Positions 35,905 through 43,078 of a stretch of 64,000 nt of DNA are shown here, in pieces. The stretch covers positions 744,001-808,000 of the forward strand of contig CP032046.1 of NCBI GenBank assembly GCA_008032955.1, written 5' to 3'. Numbering within the stretch: the first letter of the stretch is position 1; every line of letters starts with the position of its first letter. The position numbers were made by a program, and so were the translations under genes. The notes beneath the pieces were generated by a model that was given only the letters and a program-made list of their open reading frames with translations, did not search any database and was not told where the DNA came from. This stretch comes from Helicobacter pylori (GTDB taxonomy: Bacteria > Campylobacterota > Campylobacteria > Campylobacterales > Helicobacteraceae).

Positions 35905-37935
35905 TTGTTAGAAACCTTACAATTAAACCCTGAGCAACTAAAAGCGGCCAAGGCTTTGAAAGGGTATAATTTAGTGATTGCGAGCGCTGGCACAGGGAAG
36001 ACTTCTACGATTGTGGGGCGCATTTTATACTTGCTTGATAACGGCATCAAGCCTGAAGAAATCTTGCTTTTGACTTTCACCAATAAAGCGAGTAATGAAA
36101 TGATCGCCAGGGTGGCTAAATATTTTAAATTAAGCTCCAAAATTGAAGCGGGCACTTTCCATGCGGTGGCGTATCGCTATTTAAAAGAGCATTACCCTAA
36201 TTTAAGCCTGAAGCAACCTAAGGAATTGAGAAAACTTTTAGAAAGCATTGTGGACACTAAAAACGCGCTAACAGATGACGATAAAAAGCCCTACACTTCG
36301 CAGCATTTATACGCCCTCTATTCGCTTTACACTAACGCTCTAAAACAAGAAGATTTTAGCGCATGGCTTTCTAGTAAAAACCCTGAACACACGCCATACG
36401 CCGCCTTTTATGAAAACATTTTAGAAGAGTTTGAAAACACTAAAAAAAAGCATGATTATATTGACTATAACGACTTACTGCTGCTCTTTAAAAAAGCGAT
36501 GCTAGAAAGACCTAGCCCTTATAAAGAAGTGCTTTGTGATGAATTTCAAGACACTAACCCCTTACAAGAATCCATTTTAGACGCTATCAACCCTCCTAGT
36601 TTGTTTTGCGTGGGCGATTACGATCAGAGCATTTACGCTTTTAACGGGGCGGATATTTCTATCATTTCTAATTTCACTCAAAAATACAAAAACGCCCGAG
36701 TTTTCACGCTCACCAAAAACTACCGCTCTTCTAAAGAGATTTTAGATCTCGCCAATCAAGTGATACAGCATAACGAGCGCATTTACCCTAAAAATTTAGA
36801 AGTGGTGAAATCAGGGAAATTCAATAAACCCACGCTTTTAAATTACAACGACAATATTGTGCAATGCCAAGACATCGCTAAACGCATTGTGATGCGAAAA
36901 AATTTTAAAGAAGTGGCAGTGATTTTTAGGAATAACGCCAGCGCGGATCAATTAGAAGCCGCCTTAAGATCCCACAACGTGCCAAGCAAAAGAAAAGGGA
37001 GCGCGAGTTTTTTTGAATCCAAAGAAGTGGCGTTAGCGTTAGATATTTGCGCGCTCATCTTTAACCCTAAAGACATTATGGCAGCGATTCACATTTTAAG
37101 CTATATCAGCGATATTGGCTCTAACACCGCTAAAGACATTCATGAAGCCTTAATGCTTTTAGGCAATGGCGATCTCAAATCAGCCTTAATTCAGCCTAAT
37201 CAAGAAGCCAAAATTTACACCAAGAAAAAAGAAATCACCTCTATGGGGCTTTTTGAAGAAATTTTTGCTTTAGAAAACAGCTCAAGGTTTAACAGCGTGA
37301 TAGATAAGGCGTTTTATTCGCACCCGGTGTTGATGCACCCTAAAATCTCGCTCAATGGGGCTAAAATGCTCAGCGATTTTTTCACTCTTTATACCAAAGC
37401 CCCTACCCATTCCCCTAGCGCTTTAATCAAGCACATTATAGAAAGCGCGTTTTTTCAAACCTTTAAAACACGCCTTTTAAAAGAGCGATCCAAAAATAAG
37501 GACGGCTCTTACAACGAGTTTAAAAAACTCCAAGCGCAAAAACGCTTCAATGAAAAAATGGACTTGCTGAGTTCTTTGGCGAAAAATTACCAAAATTTAG
37601 GGCGTTTTTTAAACGGCACTTTAATAGGCTCTAGTGAAGCCACGCAAGGCTGTGGCGTGAATCTATTGAGCGTGCATGCTTCTAAAGGCTTAGAGTTTAA
37701 AGACGTTTATATTATAGATTTAATGGAGGGCCGTTTCCCTAACCACAAGCTCATGAATACCGGTGGGGGCATTGAAGAAGAGCGGCGGCTTTTTTATGTC
37801 GCTATCACTAGGGCTAAAGAAAATTTATGGCTTTCTTATGCGAAAAACGAATTGAGGGAAAACGCCAAACCCAAAGAGCATAAGCCTTCGGTGTTTTTGT
37901 ATGAAGCGGGGCTTTTGAAGCTTGATTCAAAATAA
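35905..37935 (+). CDS. UvrD/Rep-family DNA helicase
   Basis: This 676-residue superfamily 1A 3'–5' helicase acts in repair or replication restart. Motif Q and Walker A are LNPEQLKAAKALKG and IASAGTGKTSTIVGR. Motif II is VLCDEFQDTNPLQ and motif III includes GDYDQSIYAFNGAD. Motif IV is TLTKNYRSSKEIL, motif V is LLSVHASKGLEFKDVYI and motif VI is EERRLFYVAITRAKENL. It starts with TTG at 35905 after AGGAT. It is eight bases downstream of the methyltransferase. Whether it is Rep-like or UvrD-like cannot be settled by eye. Confidence 0.93.
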   Translation: MLETLQLNPEQLKAAKALKGYNLVIASAGTGKTSTIVGRILYLLDNGIKPEEILLLTFTNKASNEMIARVAKYFKLSSKIEAGTFHAVAYRYLKEHYPNLSLKQPKELRKLLESIVDTKNALTDDDKKPYTSQHLYALYSLYTNALKQEDFSAWLSSKNPEHTPYAAFYENILEEFENTKKKHDYIDYNDLLLLFKKAMLERPSPYKEVLCDEFQDTNPLQESILDAINPPSLFCVGDYDQSIYAFNGADISIISNFTQKYKNARVFTLTKNYRSSKEILDLANQVIQHNERIYPKNLEVVKSGKFNKPTLLNYNDNIVQCQDIAKRIVMRKNFKEVAVIFRNNASADQLEAALRSHNVPSKRKGSASFFESKEVALALDICALIFNPKDIMAAIHILSYISDIGSNTAKDIHEALMLLGNGDLKSALIQPNQEAKIYTKKKEITSMGLFEEIFALENSSRFNSVIDKAFYSHPVLMHPKISLNGAKMLSDFFTLYTKAPTHSPSALIKHIIESAFFQTFKTRLLKERSKNKDGSYNEFKKLQAQKRFNEKMDLLSSLAKNYQNLGRFLNGTLIGSSEATQGCGVNLLSVHASKGLEFKDVYIIDLMEGRFPNHKLMNTGGGIEEERRLFYVAITRAKENLWLSYAKNELRENAKPKEHKPSVFLYEAGLLKLDSK

Positions 37936-38028
37936 AATTGGTTTTTGTATTGTTTGTTTAAGCAGAAAATGATATGATCATAGCGATAGTTAAGCCCCTA
38001 AGAGCTAGGAACTCTTAAGAGCCTGTTT

Positions 38029-38102
38029 TTAATAAAGTGGCAGTGTCAAGATAACCACTAAAACTATCGCTATAAAAATAATTTTCCAAAAACGAATTTC
38101 AT
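38029..38102 (-). pseudogene. Module A: hydrophobic-peptide toxin gene, frameshifted at its start
   Basis: The peptide frame EIRFWKIIFIAIVLVVILTL plus PLY ends at 38029. It shares its hydrophobic core and its PLY end with the peptides of modules B and C, but its 5' end has no start codon. The ATG at 38102, well placed after GGAGGC, is one base out of frame and gives only MKFVFGKLFL. One more A after the ATG would restore a 24-residue peptide. At the position matching the antisense −10 of the other modules, the sequence reads AATAAA rather than TATAAT. Both halves therefore look decayed. Confidence 0.55.
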
Positions 38103-38319
38103 GGTAGTGCCTCCTAACGGAGTGCCACCCACTACAATCTCCCAACCCATTAGATCAGAAACAACTAATTGCTCCAAATTCGCTTAACACTAGAATTACT
38201 GCCATGTCATATCATTGGAGTATTATAGTATTATAATGGGATTTTTATGAGATGTAAGAAAAATACAAAAAACGCTAGCAACCATAGATTTAACTCTAGC
38301 TTGCACTAGAGCCAAAATT

Positions 38320-38376
38320 TTAGTATAATGGTGTCGCTAGGACCATTAAAACTATGATCACTAATAGTAATTTCAT
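38320..38376 (-). CDS. Module B: 18-residue hydrophobic peptide (type I toxin-like)
   Basis: From the ATG at 38376 the frame reads MKLLLVIIVLMVLATPLY. The start follows AAAGGAG with a spacer of nine bases. The site lies inside a hairpin, 38381–38403, with arms GGTTA and TAACC and a GAAA loop on the mRNA strand. After the stop, CTCTAG…CTAGAG at 38294–38311 forms an end hairpin. A plus-strand TATAAT lies over the 3' end of the gene. A membrane-inserting toxin controlled by antisense RNA is the natural reading. It resembles the Aap/Iso systems in layout, but the peptide is not AapA1. Confidence 0.6.
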   Translation of the reverse strand: MKLLLVIIVLMVLATPLY

Positions 38377-38404
38377 AGTTGGTTATCTCCTTTCGGGGTA
38401 ACCA
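38336..38404 (+). ncRNA. Candidate antisense RNA to peptide B
   Basis: TAGTATAATGG gives a perfect −10 (TATAAT at 38324–38329), so transcription would start near 38336. It would run through the complement of the peptide gene and its ribosome site to the hairpin GGTTATCTCC-TTTC-GGGGTAACC at 38381–38403. The product would be about 70–80 bases and would block translation and promote mRNA decay. The 3' end is an estimate. Confidence 0.55.
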
Positions 38405-38625
38405 CCCACTATCACCCCAAACCCTAACATGCTCCAAATTTTCACAACAAAAGAGATAACTTAAAATGACTATTTGCGTTGGCGTGATTTTACATTAAAA
38501 AGCCTAGAAAGATGTTGAAAGTGTGTTTTTTATGATCAATAATCAAAGAGATTAACGCTAGTCAAAAAAAAGAAAACGCTAGCAACCATAGATTTTAGAC
38601 TCTAGCTTGCGCTAGAGCCAAAATT

Positions 38626-38682
38626 TTAGTATAATGGTGTCGCTAGGACCATTAAAACTATGATCACTAATAGTAATTTCAT
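38626..38682 (-). CDS. Module C: 18-residue hydrophobic peptide, same sequence as B
   Basis: The frame from the ATG at 38682 encodes the same peptide as module B, MKLLLVIIVLMVLATPLY. The ribosome-site hairpin is at 38687–38709, and the end hairpin has a longer stem than in B. The duplication doubles the toxin-like gene together with its antisense promoter, so dosage of both partners is kept in balance. Confidence 0.6.
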   Translation of the reverse strand: MKLLLVIIVLMVLATPLY

Positions 38683-38710
38683 AGTTGGTTATCTCCTTTC
38701 GGGGTAACCA
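38642..38710 (+). ncRNA. Candidate antisense RNA to peptide C
   Basis: A second TATAAT at 38630–38635 lies over the 3' end of the peptide gene. The predicted RNA would be almost the same as that of module B, ending at the hairpin 38687–38709. Because the two RNAs are so alike, each could act on both toxin mRNAs. Confidence 0.55.
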
Positions 38711-38875
38711 CCCACTATCACCCCAAACCCTAACATGCTCCAAATTTTCACAACAAAAGAGATAACTTAAAATGACTATTTGCGTTGGCGTGATTTTACA
38801 TTAAAAAGCCTAGAAATGCCAAAAAGCGTTTTTAAAAACCCCCAAAAATTTAAGGCTAATCCCCCTAAGATCCCG

Positions 38876-38890
38876 TTTTTTTTTTTTTTT
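38876..38890 (+). repeat. T15 tract upstream of alpA
   Basis: Fifteen T residues lie about 205 bases before the alpA start. A length-variable tract in the alpA promoter area could change expression. The distance to the likely promoter (about 110 bases) makes a direct effect uncertain. Confidence 0.55.
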
Positions 38891-39095
38891 GTAAAAAGCG
38901 CTCCAATTGTTGTAACTTTATTTCCTTTATAAGGGGTCTTTAAGGGGGTTTTTAAGGTTAGTTTAATTTTCATTATGTGAAAATATCACAATTACATTTG
39001 ACAATTTGTATTACTAAACATTATTTACAAGCTCTGATGTAACTAAATCCCAAATTTAAACTCAATCAAGGAGCATCCCATTGATAAGGAAAATT

Positions 39096-40652
39096 ATGAT
39101 AAAGAAAAATAGAACGCTGTTTCTTAGTCTAGCCCTTTGCGCTAGCATAAGTTATGCCGAAGACGATGGAGGGTTTTTCACCGTCGGTTATCAGCTCGGG
39201 CAAGTCATGCAAGATGTCCAAAACCCAGGCGGCGCTAAGGCCGACGAACTCGCCAGAGAGCTTAACGCTGATGTAACGAACAACATTTTAAACAACAACA
39301 CCGGAGGCAATGTCGCAGGGGCGTTGAGTAACGCTTTCTCCCAATACCTTTATTCGCTTTTAGGGGCGTATCCCACGAAACTCAATAGTAACGATGTGTC
39401 TGCGAACGCTCTTTTAAGTGGTGCGGTAGGCAGTGGGACTTGCGCGGCTGCAGGGACGGCTAATAGCAGCTCTCTTGATAACAGTCAAAGCGCTTGTACC
39501 GCTGCGGGCTATTACTGGCTCCCCAGCTTGACTGACAAGATTTTAAGCACGATCGGCAGCCAGACCAACTACGGCACGAACACCAATTTCCCCAACATGC
39601 AACAACAGCTCACCTACTTGAACGCGGGGAATGTGTTTTTTAATGCGATGAATAAGGCTTTAGTAGCTAATAATGGAACTGCTACTAGTGGCACTAGCGG
39701 TGCGACTGGTTCAGATGGTCAAACTTACTCCACGCAAGCTATCCAATACCTTCAAAACCAACAAAATATCTTAAATAACGCAGCGAACTTGCTCAAGCAA
39801 GATGAATTGCTCTTAGAAGCTTTCAACTCTGCCGTAGCCGCTAACATTGGGAATAAGGAATTCAATTCAGCCGCTTTTACAGGTTTGGTGCAAGGCATTA
39901 TTGATCAATCTCAATTGGTTTATAACGAGCTCACTAAAAACACCATTAGCGGGAGCGCGGTTAATAATGCTGGGATAAACCCCAACCAAGCTAACGCTGT
40001 GAATGTGCGCGCTAGTCAGCTCCCTAACGCTCTTTATAACGCGCAAGTAACTTTGGATAAAATCAACGCGCTCAACAATCAGGTCAGAAGCATGCCCTAC
40101 TTGCCTCAATTCAGAGCCGGTAACAGCCGTGCGACGAATATCATGAACGGGTTTTACACCAAAATAGGCTACAAGCAATTCTTTGGGAAGAAAAGGAATA
40201 TCGGTTTGCGTTATTATGGTTTCTTTTCTTATAACGGGGCGAGCGTGGGCTTTAGATCCACTCAAAACAGCGTAGGGTTATACACTTATGGGGTGGGAAC
40301 TGATGTGTTGTATAACATCTTTAGCCGCTCCTATCAAAACCGCTCTGTGGATATGGGCTTTTTTAGCGGTATCCAATTAGCCGGCGAAACCGTCCAATCC
40401 ACGCTCAGAGATGACCCCAACGTGAAATTGCATGGGAAAATCAATAACACGCACTTCCAGTTCCTCTTTGACTTTGGGATGAGGATGAACTTCGGTAAGT
40501 TGGACGGGAAATCCAACCGCCACAACCAGCACACGGTGGAATTTGGCGTGGTGGTGCCTACGATTTATAACACTTATTACAAATCAGCAGGGACTACCGT
40601 GAAGTATTTCCGTCCTTATAGCGTTTATTGGTCTTATGGGTATTCATTCTAA
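39096..40652 (+). CDS. alpA: Adherence-associated outer-membrane protein AlpA (HopC)
   Basis: AlpA is a Hop-family adhesin that binds host laminin and is needed for adhesion to gastric tissue. The ATG at 39096 follows AAGGA, and the frame also opens at a TTG at 39081. The signal peptide MIKKNRTLFLSLALCASISYA precedes EDDGGFFTVGYQLGQVMQ. Variable loops (Gly/Ser/Thr-rich near residue 200) follow. The shared C-terminal barrel runs from NGFYTKIGYKQFFGKKRNIG to YSVYWSYGYSF. alpB follows with a 66-base gap, and the two are known to be co-transcribed. Confidence 0.96.
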   Translation: MIKKNRTLFLSLALCASISYAEDDGGFFTVGYQLGQVMQDVQNPGGAKADELARELNADVTNNILNNNTGGNVAGALSNAFSQYLYSLLGAYPTKLNSNDVSANALLSGAVGSGTCAAAGTANSSSLDNSQSACTAAGYYWLPSLTDKILSTIGSQTNYGTNTNFPNMQQQLTYLNAGNVFFNAMNKALVANNGTATSGTSGATGSDGQTYSTQAIQYLQNQQNILNNAANLLKQDELLLEAFNSAVAANIGNKEFNSAAFTGLVQGIIDQSQLVYNELTKNTISGSAVNNAGINPNQANAVNVRASQLPNALYNAQVTLDKINALNNQVRSMPYLPQFRAGNSRATNIMNGFYTKIGYKQFFGKKRNIGLRYYGFFSYNGASVGFRSTQNSVGLYTYGVGTDVLYNIFSRSYQNRSVDMGFFSGIQLAGETVQSTLRDDPNVKLHGKINNTHFQFLFDFGMRMNFGKLDGKSNRHNQHTVEFGVVVPTIYNTYYKSAGTTVKYFRPYSVYWSYGYSF

Positions 40653-40718
40653 GAAAGGGGGGAAGAGACAAACATGAAACAAAATTTAAAGCCATTCAAA
40701 ATGATTAAGGAAAATTTA

Positions 40719-42260
40719 ATGACACAATCTCAAAAAGTAAGATTCTTAGCCCCTTTAAGCCTAGCGTTAAGCTTGAGCTTCAATCCAGTGGGCGCTGAAG
40801 AAGATGGGGGCTTTATGACCTTTGGGTATGAATTAGGTCAGGTGGTCCAACAAGTGAAAAACCCGGGCAAAATCAAAGCCGAAGAATTAGCCGGCTTGTT
40901 AAACTCTAATACGACAAACAACACCAATATCAATATTGCAGGCACAGGAGGCAATGTCGCTGGGACTTTGGGCAACCTCTTTATGAACCAATTAGACAAT
41001 TTGATTGATTTGTATCCCACTTTGAACACTAGCAATATCCATCAATGTGGCGCTACTAATAATGGTAGTAGTAGTGCGACCGCAGCCGCTACTACTAGCA
41101 ATAGCCCTTGTTTCCAAGGTAACCTGGCTCTTTATAAAGAAATGGTTGGCTCTATCAAAGCTTTGAGTCAAAACATCAGCAAGAATATCTTTCAAGGCAA
41201 CAACAACACCACGAGCGCTAATCTCTCCAACCAGCTCAGTGAGCTTAACACCGCTAGCGTTTATTTGACTTACATGAACTCGTTCTTAAACGCCAATAAC
41301 CAAGCGGGTGGGATTTTTCAAAACAACACTGATCAAGCTTATGGGAATGGGGTTACCGCTCAACAAATCGCTTATATCCTAAAGCAAGCTTCAATCACTA
41401 TGGGGCCAAGCGGTGATAGTGGGGCTGCCGCAGCGTTTTTGGACGCCGCTTTAGCGCAACATGTTTTCAACTCCGCTAACGCCGGGAATGATTTGAGCGC
41501 TAAGGAATTCACTAGCTTGGTGCAAAACATCGTCAATAATTCTCAAAACGCTTTAACGCTAGCCAACAACGCTAACATCAGCAATTCAACAGGCTATCAA
41601 GTGAGCTATGGCGGGAATATTGATCAAGCGCGCTCTACCCAACTGTTAAACAACACCACAAACACTTTGGCTAAAGTTAGCGCTTTGAATAACGAGCTTA
41701 AAGCTAACCCATGGCTTGGGAATTTCGCTGCCGGTAACAGCTCTCAAGTGAATGCGTTTAACGGGTTTATCACTAAAATCGGTTATAAGCAATTCTTTGG
41801 AGAAAACAAGAATGTGGGCTTACGCTACTACGGCTTCTTCAGTTATAACGGCGCGGGCGTGGGTAATGGCCCCACTTACAATCAAGTCAATTTGCTCACT
41901 TATGGGGTGGGGACTGATGTGCTTTACAATGTGTTTAGCCGCTCTTTTGGTAGCCGAAGTCTTAATGCGGGCTTCTTTGGGGGGATCCAACTCGCAGGGG
42001 ACACTTATATCAGCACGCTAAGAAACAGCCCTCAGCTTGCGAACAGGCCTACAGCGACGAAATTCCAATTCTTGTTTGATGTGGGCTTACGCATGAACTT
42101 TGGTATCTTGAAAAAAGACTTGAAAAGCCATAACCAACATTCTATAGAAATCGGTGTGCAAATCCCCACGATTTACAACACTTATTATAAAGCTGGCGGC
42201 GCTGAAGTGAAATACTTCCGCCCTTATAGCGTGTATTGGGTCTATGGCTACGCCTTCTAA
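40719..42260 (+). CDS. alpB: Adherence-associated outer-membrane protein AlpB (HopB)
   Basis: AlpB is the partner adhesin of AlpA. The mature start MTQSQKVRFLAPLSLALSLS, with signal cleavage before EEDGGFMTFGYELGQVVQ, begins at ATG 40719 after TAAGGA; the frame is open upstream to 40674. It has Asn/Thr-rich external loops and the conserved barrel, ending YSVYWVYGYAF. The barrels of AlpA and AlpB are very alike, making the pair a target for gene conversion. No frame damage was seen. Confidence 0.96.
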   Translation: MTQSQKVRFLAPLSLALSLSFNPVGAEEDGGFMTFGYELGQVVQQVKNPGKIKAEELAGLLNSNTTNNTNINIAGTGGNVAGTLGNLFMNQLDNLIDLYPTLNTSNIHQCGATNNGSSSATAAATTSNSPCFQGNLALYKEMVGSIKALSQNISKNIFQGNNNTTSANLSNQLSELNTASVYLTYMNSFLNANNQAGGIFQNNTDQAYGNGVTAQQIAYILKQASITMGPSGDSGAAAAFLDAALAQHVFNSANAGNDLSAKEFTSLVQNIVNNSQNALTLANNANISNSTGYQVSYGGNIDQARSTQLLNNTTNTLAKVSALNNELKANPWLGNFAAGNSSQVNAFNGFITKIGYKQFFGENKNVGLRYYGFFSYNGAGVGNGPTYNQVNLLTYGVGTDVLYNVFSRSFGSRSLNAGFFGGIQLAGDTYISTLRNSPQLANRPTATKFQFLFDVGLRMNFGILKKDLKSHNQHSIEIGVQIPTIYNTYYKAGGAEVKYFRPYSVYWVYGYAF

Positions 42261-42266
42261 AAAAGC

Positions 42267-42289
42267 TCAAGGCCTTTTATAGGCTTTGA
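42267..42289 (+). terminator. Hairpin after alpB
   Basis: TCAAGGCC, loop TTTTATA, GGCTTTGA form an eight-base-pair stem with one G·T pair, six bases after the alpB stop. No uninterrupted T run follows, but the location suits an alpAB terminator. Confidence 0.55.
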
Positions 42290-42527
42290 TTGAACCCTTT
42301 AACCCCCACTTCAAGAACAACATAAATATTTATCAAATAATCAAATAGTGGGATTACCCCCTAAAAACGCTTAAAAAATTTGTTTGCACAAGCTCTTTTT
42401 ATGTTTATTTTAAAATACGCCTTGGAGTGTTTTTAACTTGCTGCGATTAGGCTTTGATTTAACCCTTTAACCCCCACTTCAAGAACAACATAAATATTTA
42501 TCAAATAATCAAATAGTAGTGGGATTA
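42281..42527. repeat. Direct repeat of about 76 bases after alpB
   Basis: Copies at 42281–42356 and 42449–42527 start AGGCTTTGAT and end GTGGGATTA. They differ by a few bases, including a three-base insertion in the second. They lie in a gene-free 818-base region (42261–43078). Confidence 0.88.
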
Positions 42528-43065
42528 ACCCCCCTAATAACGCTTTATTAAAAGCTACCACTCACAAAAAGCTTAACGCTCAAGGCTTATTGAGATTTTA
42601 AAACGCTTGATTAAAAAACTTTTAAAAGCTTTAGCGCTTCAAAACTCTTTTATATTTAAAACCACCCAAGCAGAAATCCCAATCGTCTTTAGCGGTTTGG
42701 CACTTCACAACGCTTGATTAAAAACTTTTAAAAGCTTTAGCGCTTCAAAATTTTTATACTTAGAAAAACAACCCAAACCCTTATCAAATGATCTAATAAG
42801 GATTAACCCCCTAAGAACGCTTTAATGGTGAAAGCAATCAAACGCTAAAGGCGTTTAGGGTTTCTGTGGTTTAAAACTTTGTTTTATCGTTTTAAATTTT
42901 ATGGTAAAACCCATTTTTTAAGGGGATAAGGGGCATTTTGAAACCCCCCACAACCCCCCAAAAAACTAAATCCCCCTAATCTCTAGGAAACGCTTTTAAA
43001 AAACGAGCTGTGCAAAATCTTTTATACTTAGATTAAATGCCTTGGAGTGTTTTTAACTTGCTGCG
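42419..43065. repeat. 27-base repeat flanking the alpB–hofG gap
   Basis: GCCTTGGAGTGTTTTTAACT plus TGCTGCG occurs at 42419–42445 and again, without change, at 43039–43065. In between, two copies of a 42–43 base block (AACGCTTGATTAAAAA…GCGCTTCAAAA) lie at 42602–42644 and 42709–42750. The whole gap is a nest of decayed duplications and has no gene. Confidence 0.88.
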
Positions 43066-43078
43066 GTTTGATTGAAAA

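Larger units (their letters stand above)
38267..38510. repeat. Toxin/antisense repeat unit, copy B
   Basis: This unit of about 245 bases recurs at 38571–38816, 304–306 bases downstream. The two are nearly identical over the peptide gene, its leader and the antisense promoter. Differences are confined mainly to the hairpin after the peptide gene. Such close identity indicates a recent tandem duplication. Confidence 0.92.
38571..38816. repeat. Toxin/antisense repeat unit, copy C
   Basis: The downstream copy of the unit at 38267–38510, nearly identical to it. It has two extra bases before the end hairpin, which here reads CTCTAGC-TTGC-GCTAGAG (38600–38617) and is stronger than in copy B. Confidence 0.92.
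37936..39095. other. 1.16-kb region holding three small-toxin/antisense modules
   Basis: This gap between the helicase and alpA has no conventional gene. It contains three tandem modules of a hydrophobic-peptide gene on the minus strand opposed by a plus-strand promoter inside it (separate entries). It also has a T15 tract at 38876–38890 and the alpA promoter area, where TTGACA at 38998–39003 and TTATTT at 39021–39026 could be −35 and −10 elements. Confidence 0.7.

Noticed and set aside
38041..38100. A short CRISPR-like look to the repeated blocks at 38000–38816
   Set aside because: There are only three units, each several hundred bases long, with coding and promoter features; there are no short regular repeats with unique spacers and no cas genes.
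38776..38973. A 65-residue minus-strand frame upstream of alpA
   Set aside because: It has no ribosome-binding site and runs through the A15 homopolymer and repeat copy C. Its composition is that of non-coding DNA.
42261..43078. A possible insertion-sequence remnant in the alpB–hofG gap
   Set aside because: No transposase-like translation in any frame and no terminal inverted repeats; the repeats are all direct.
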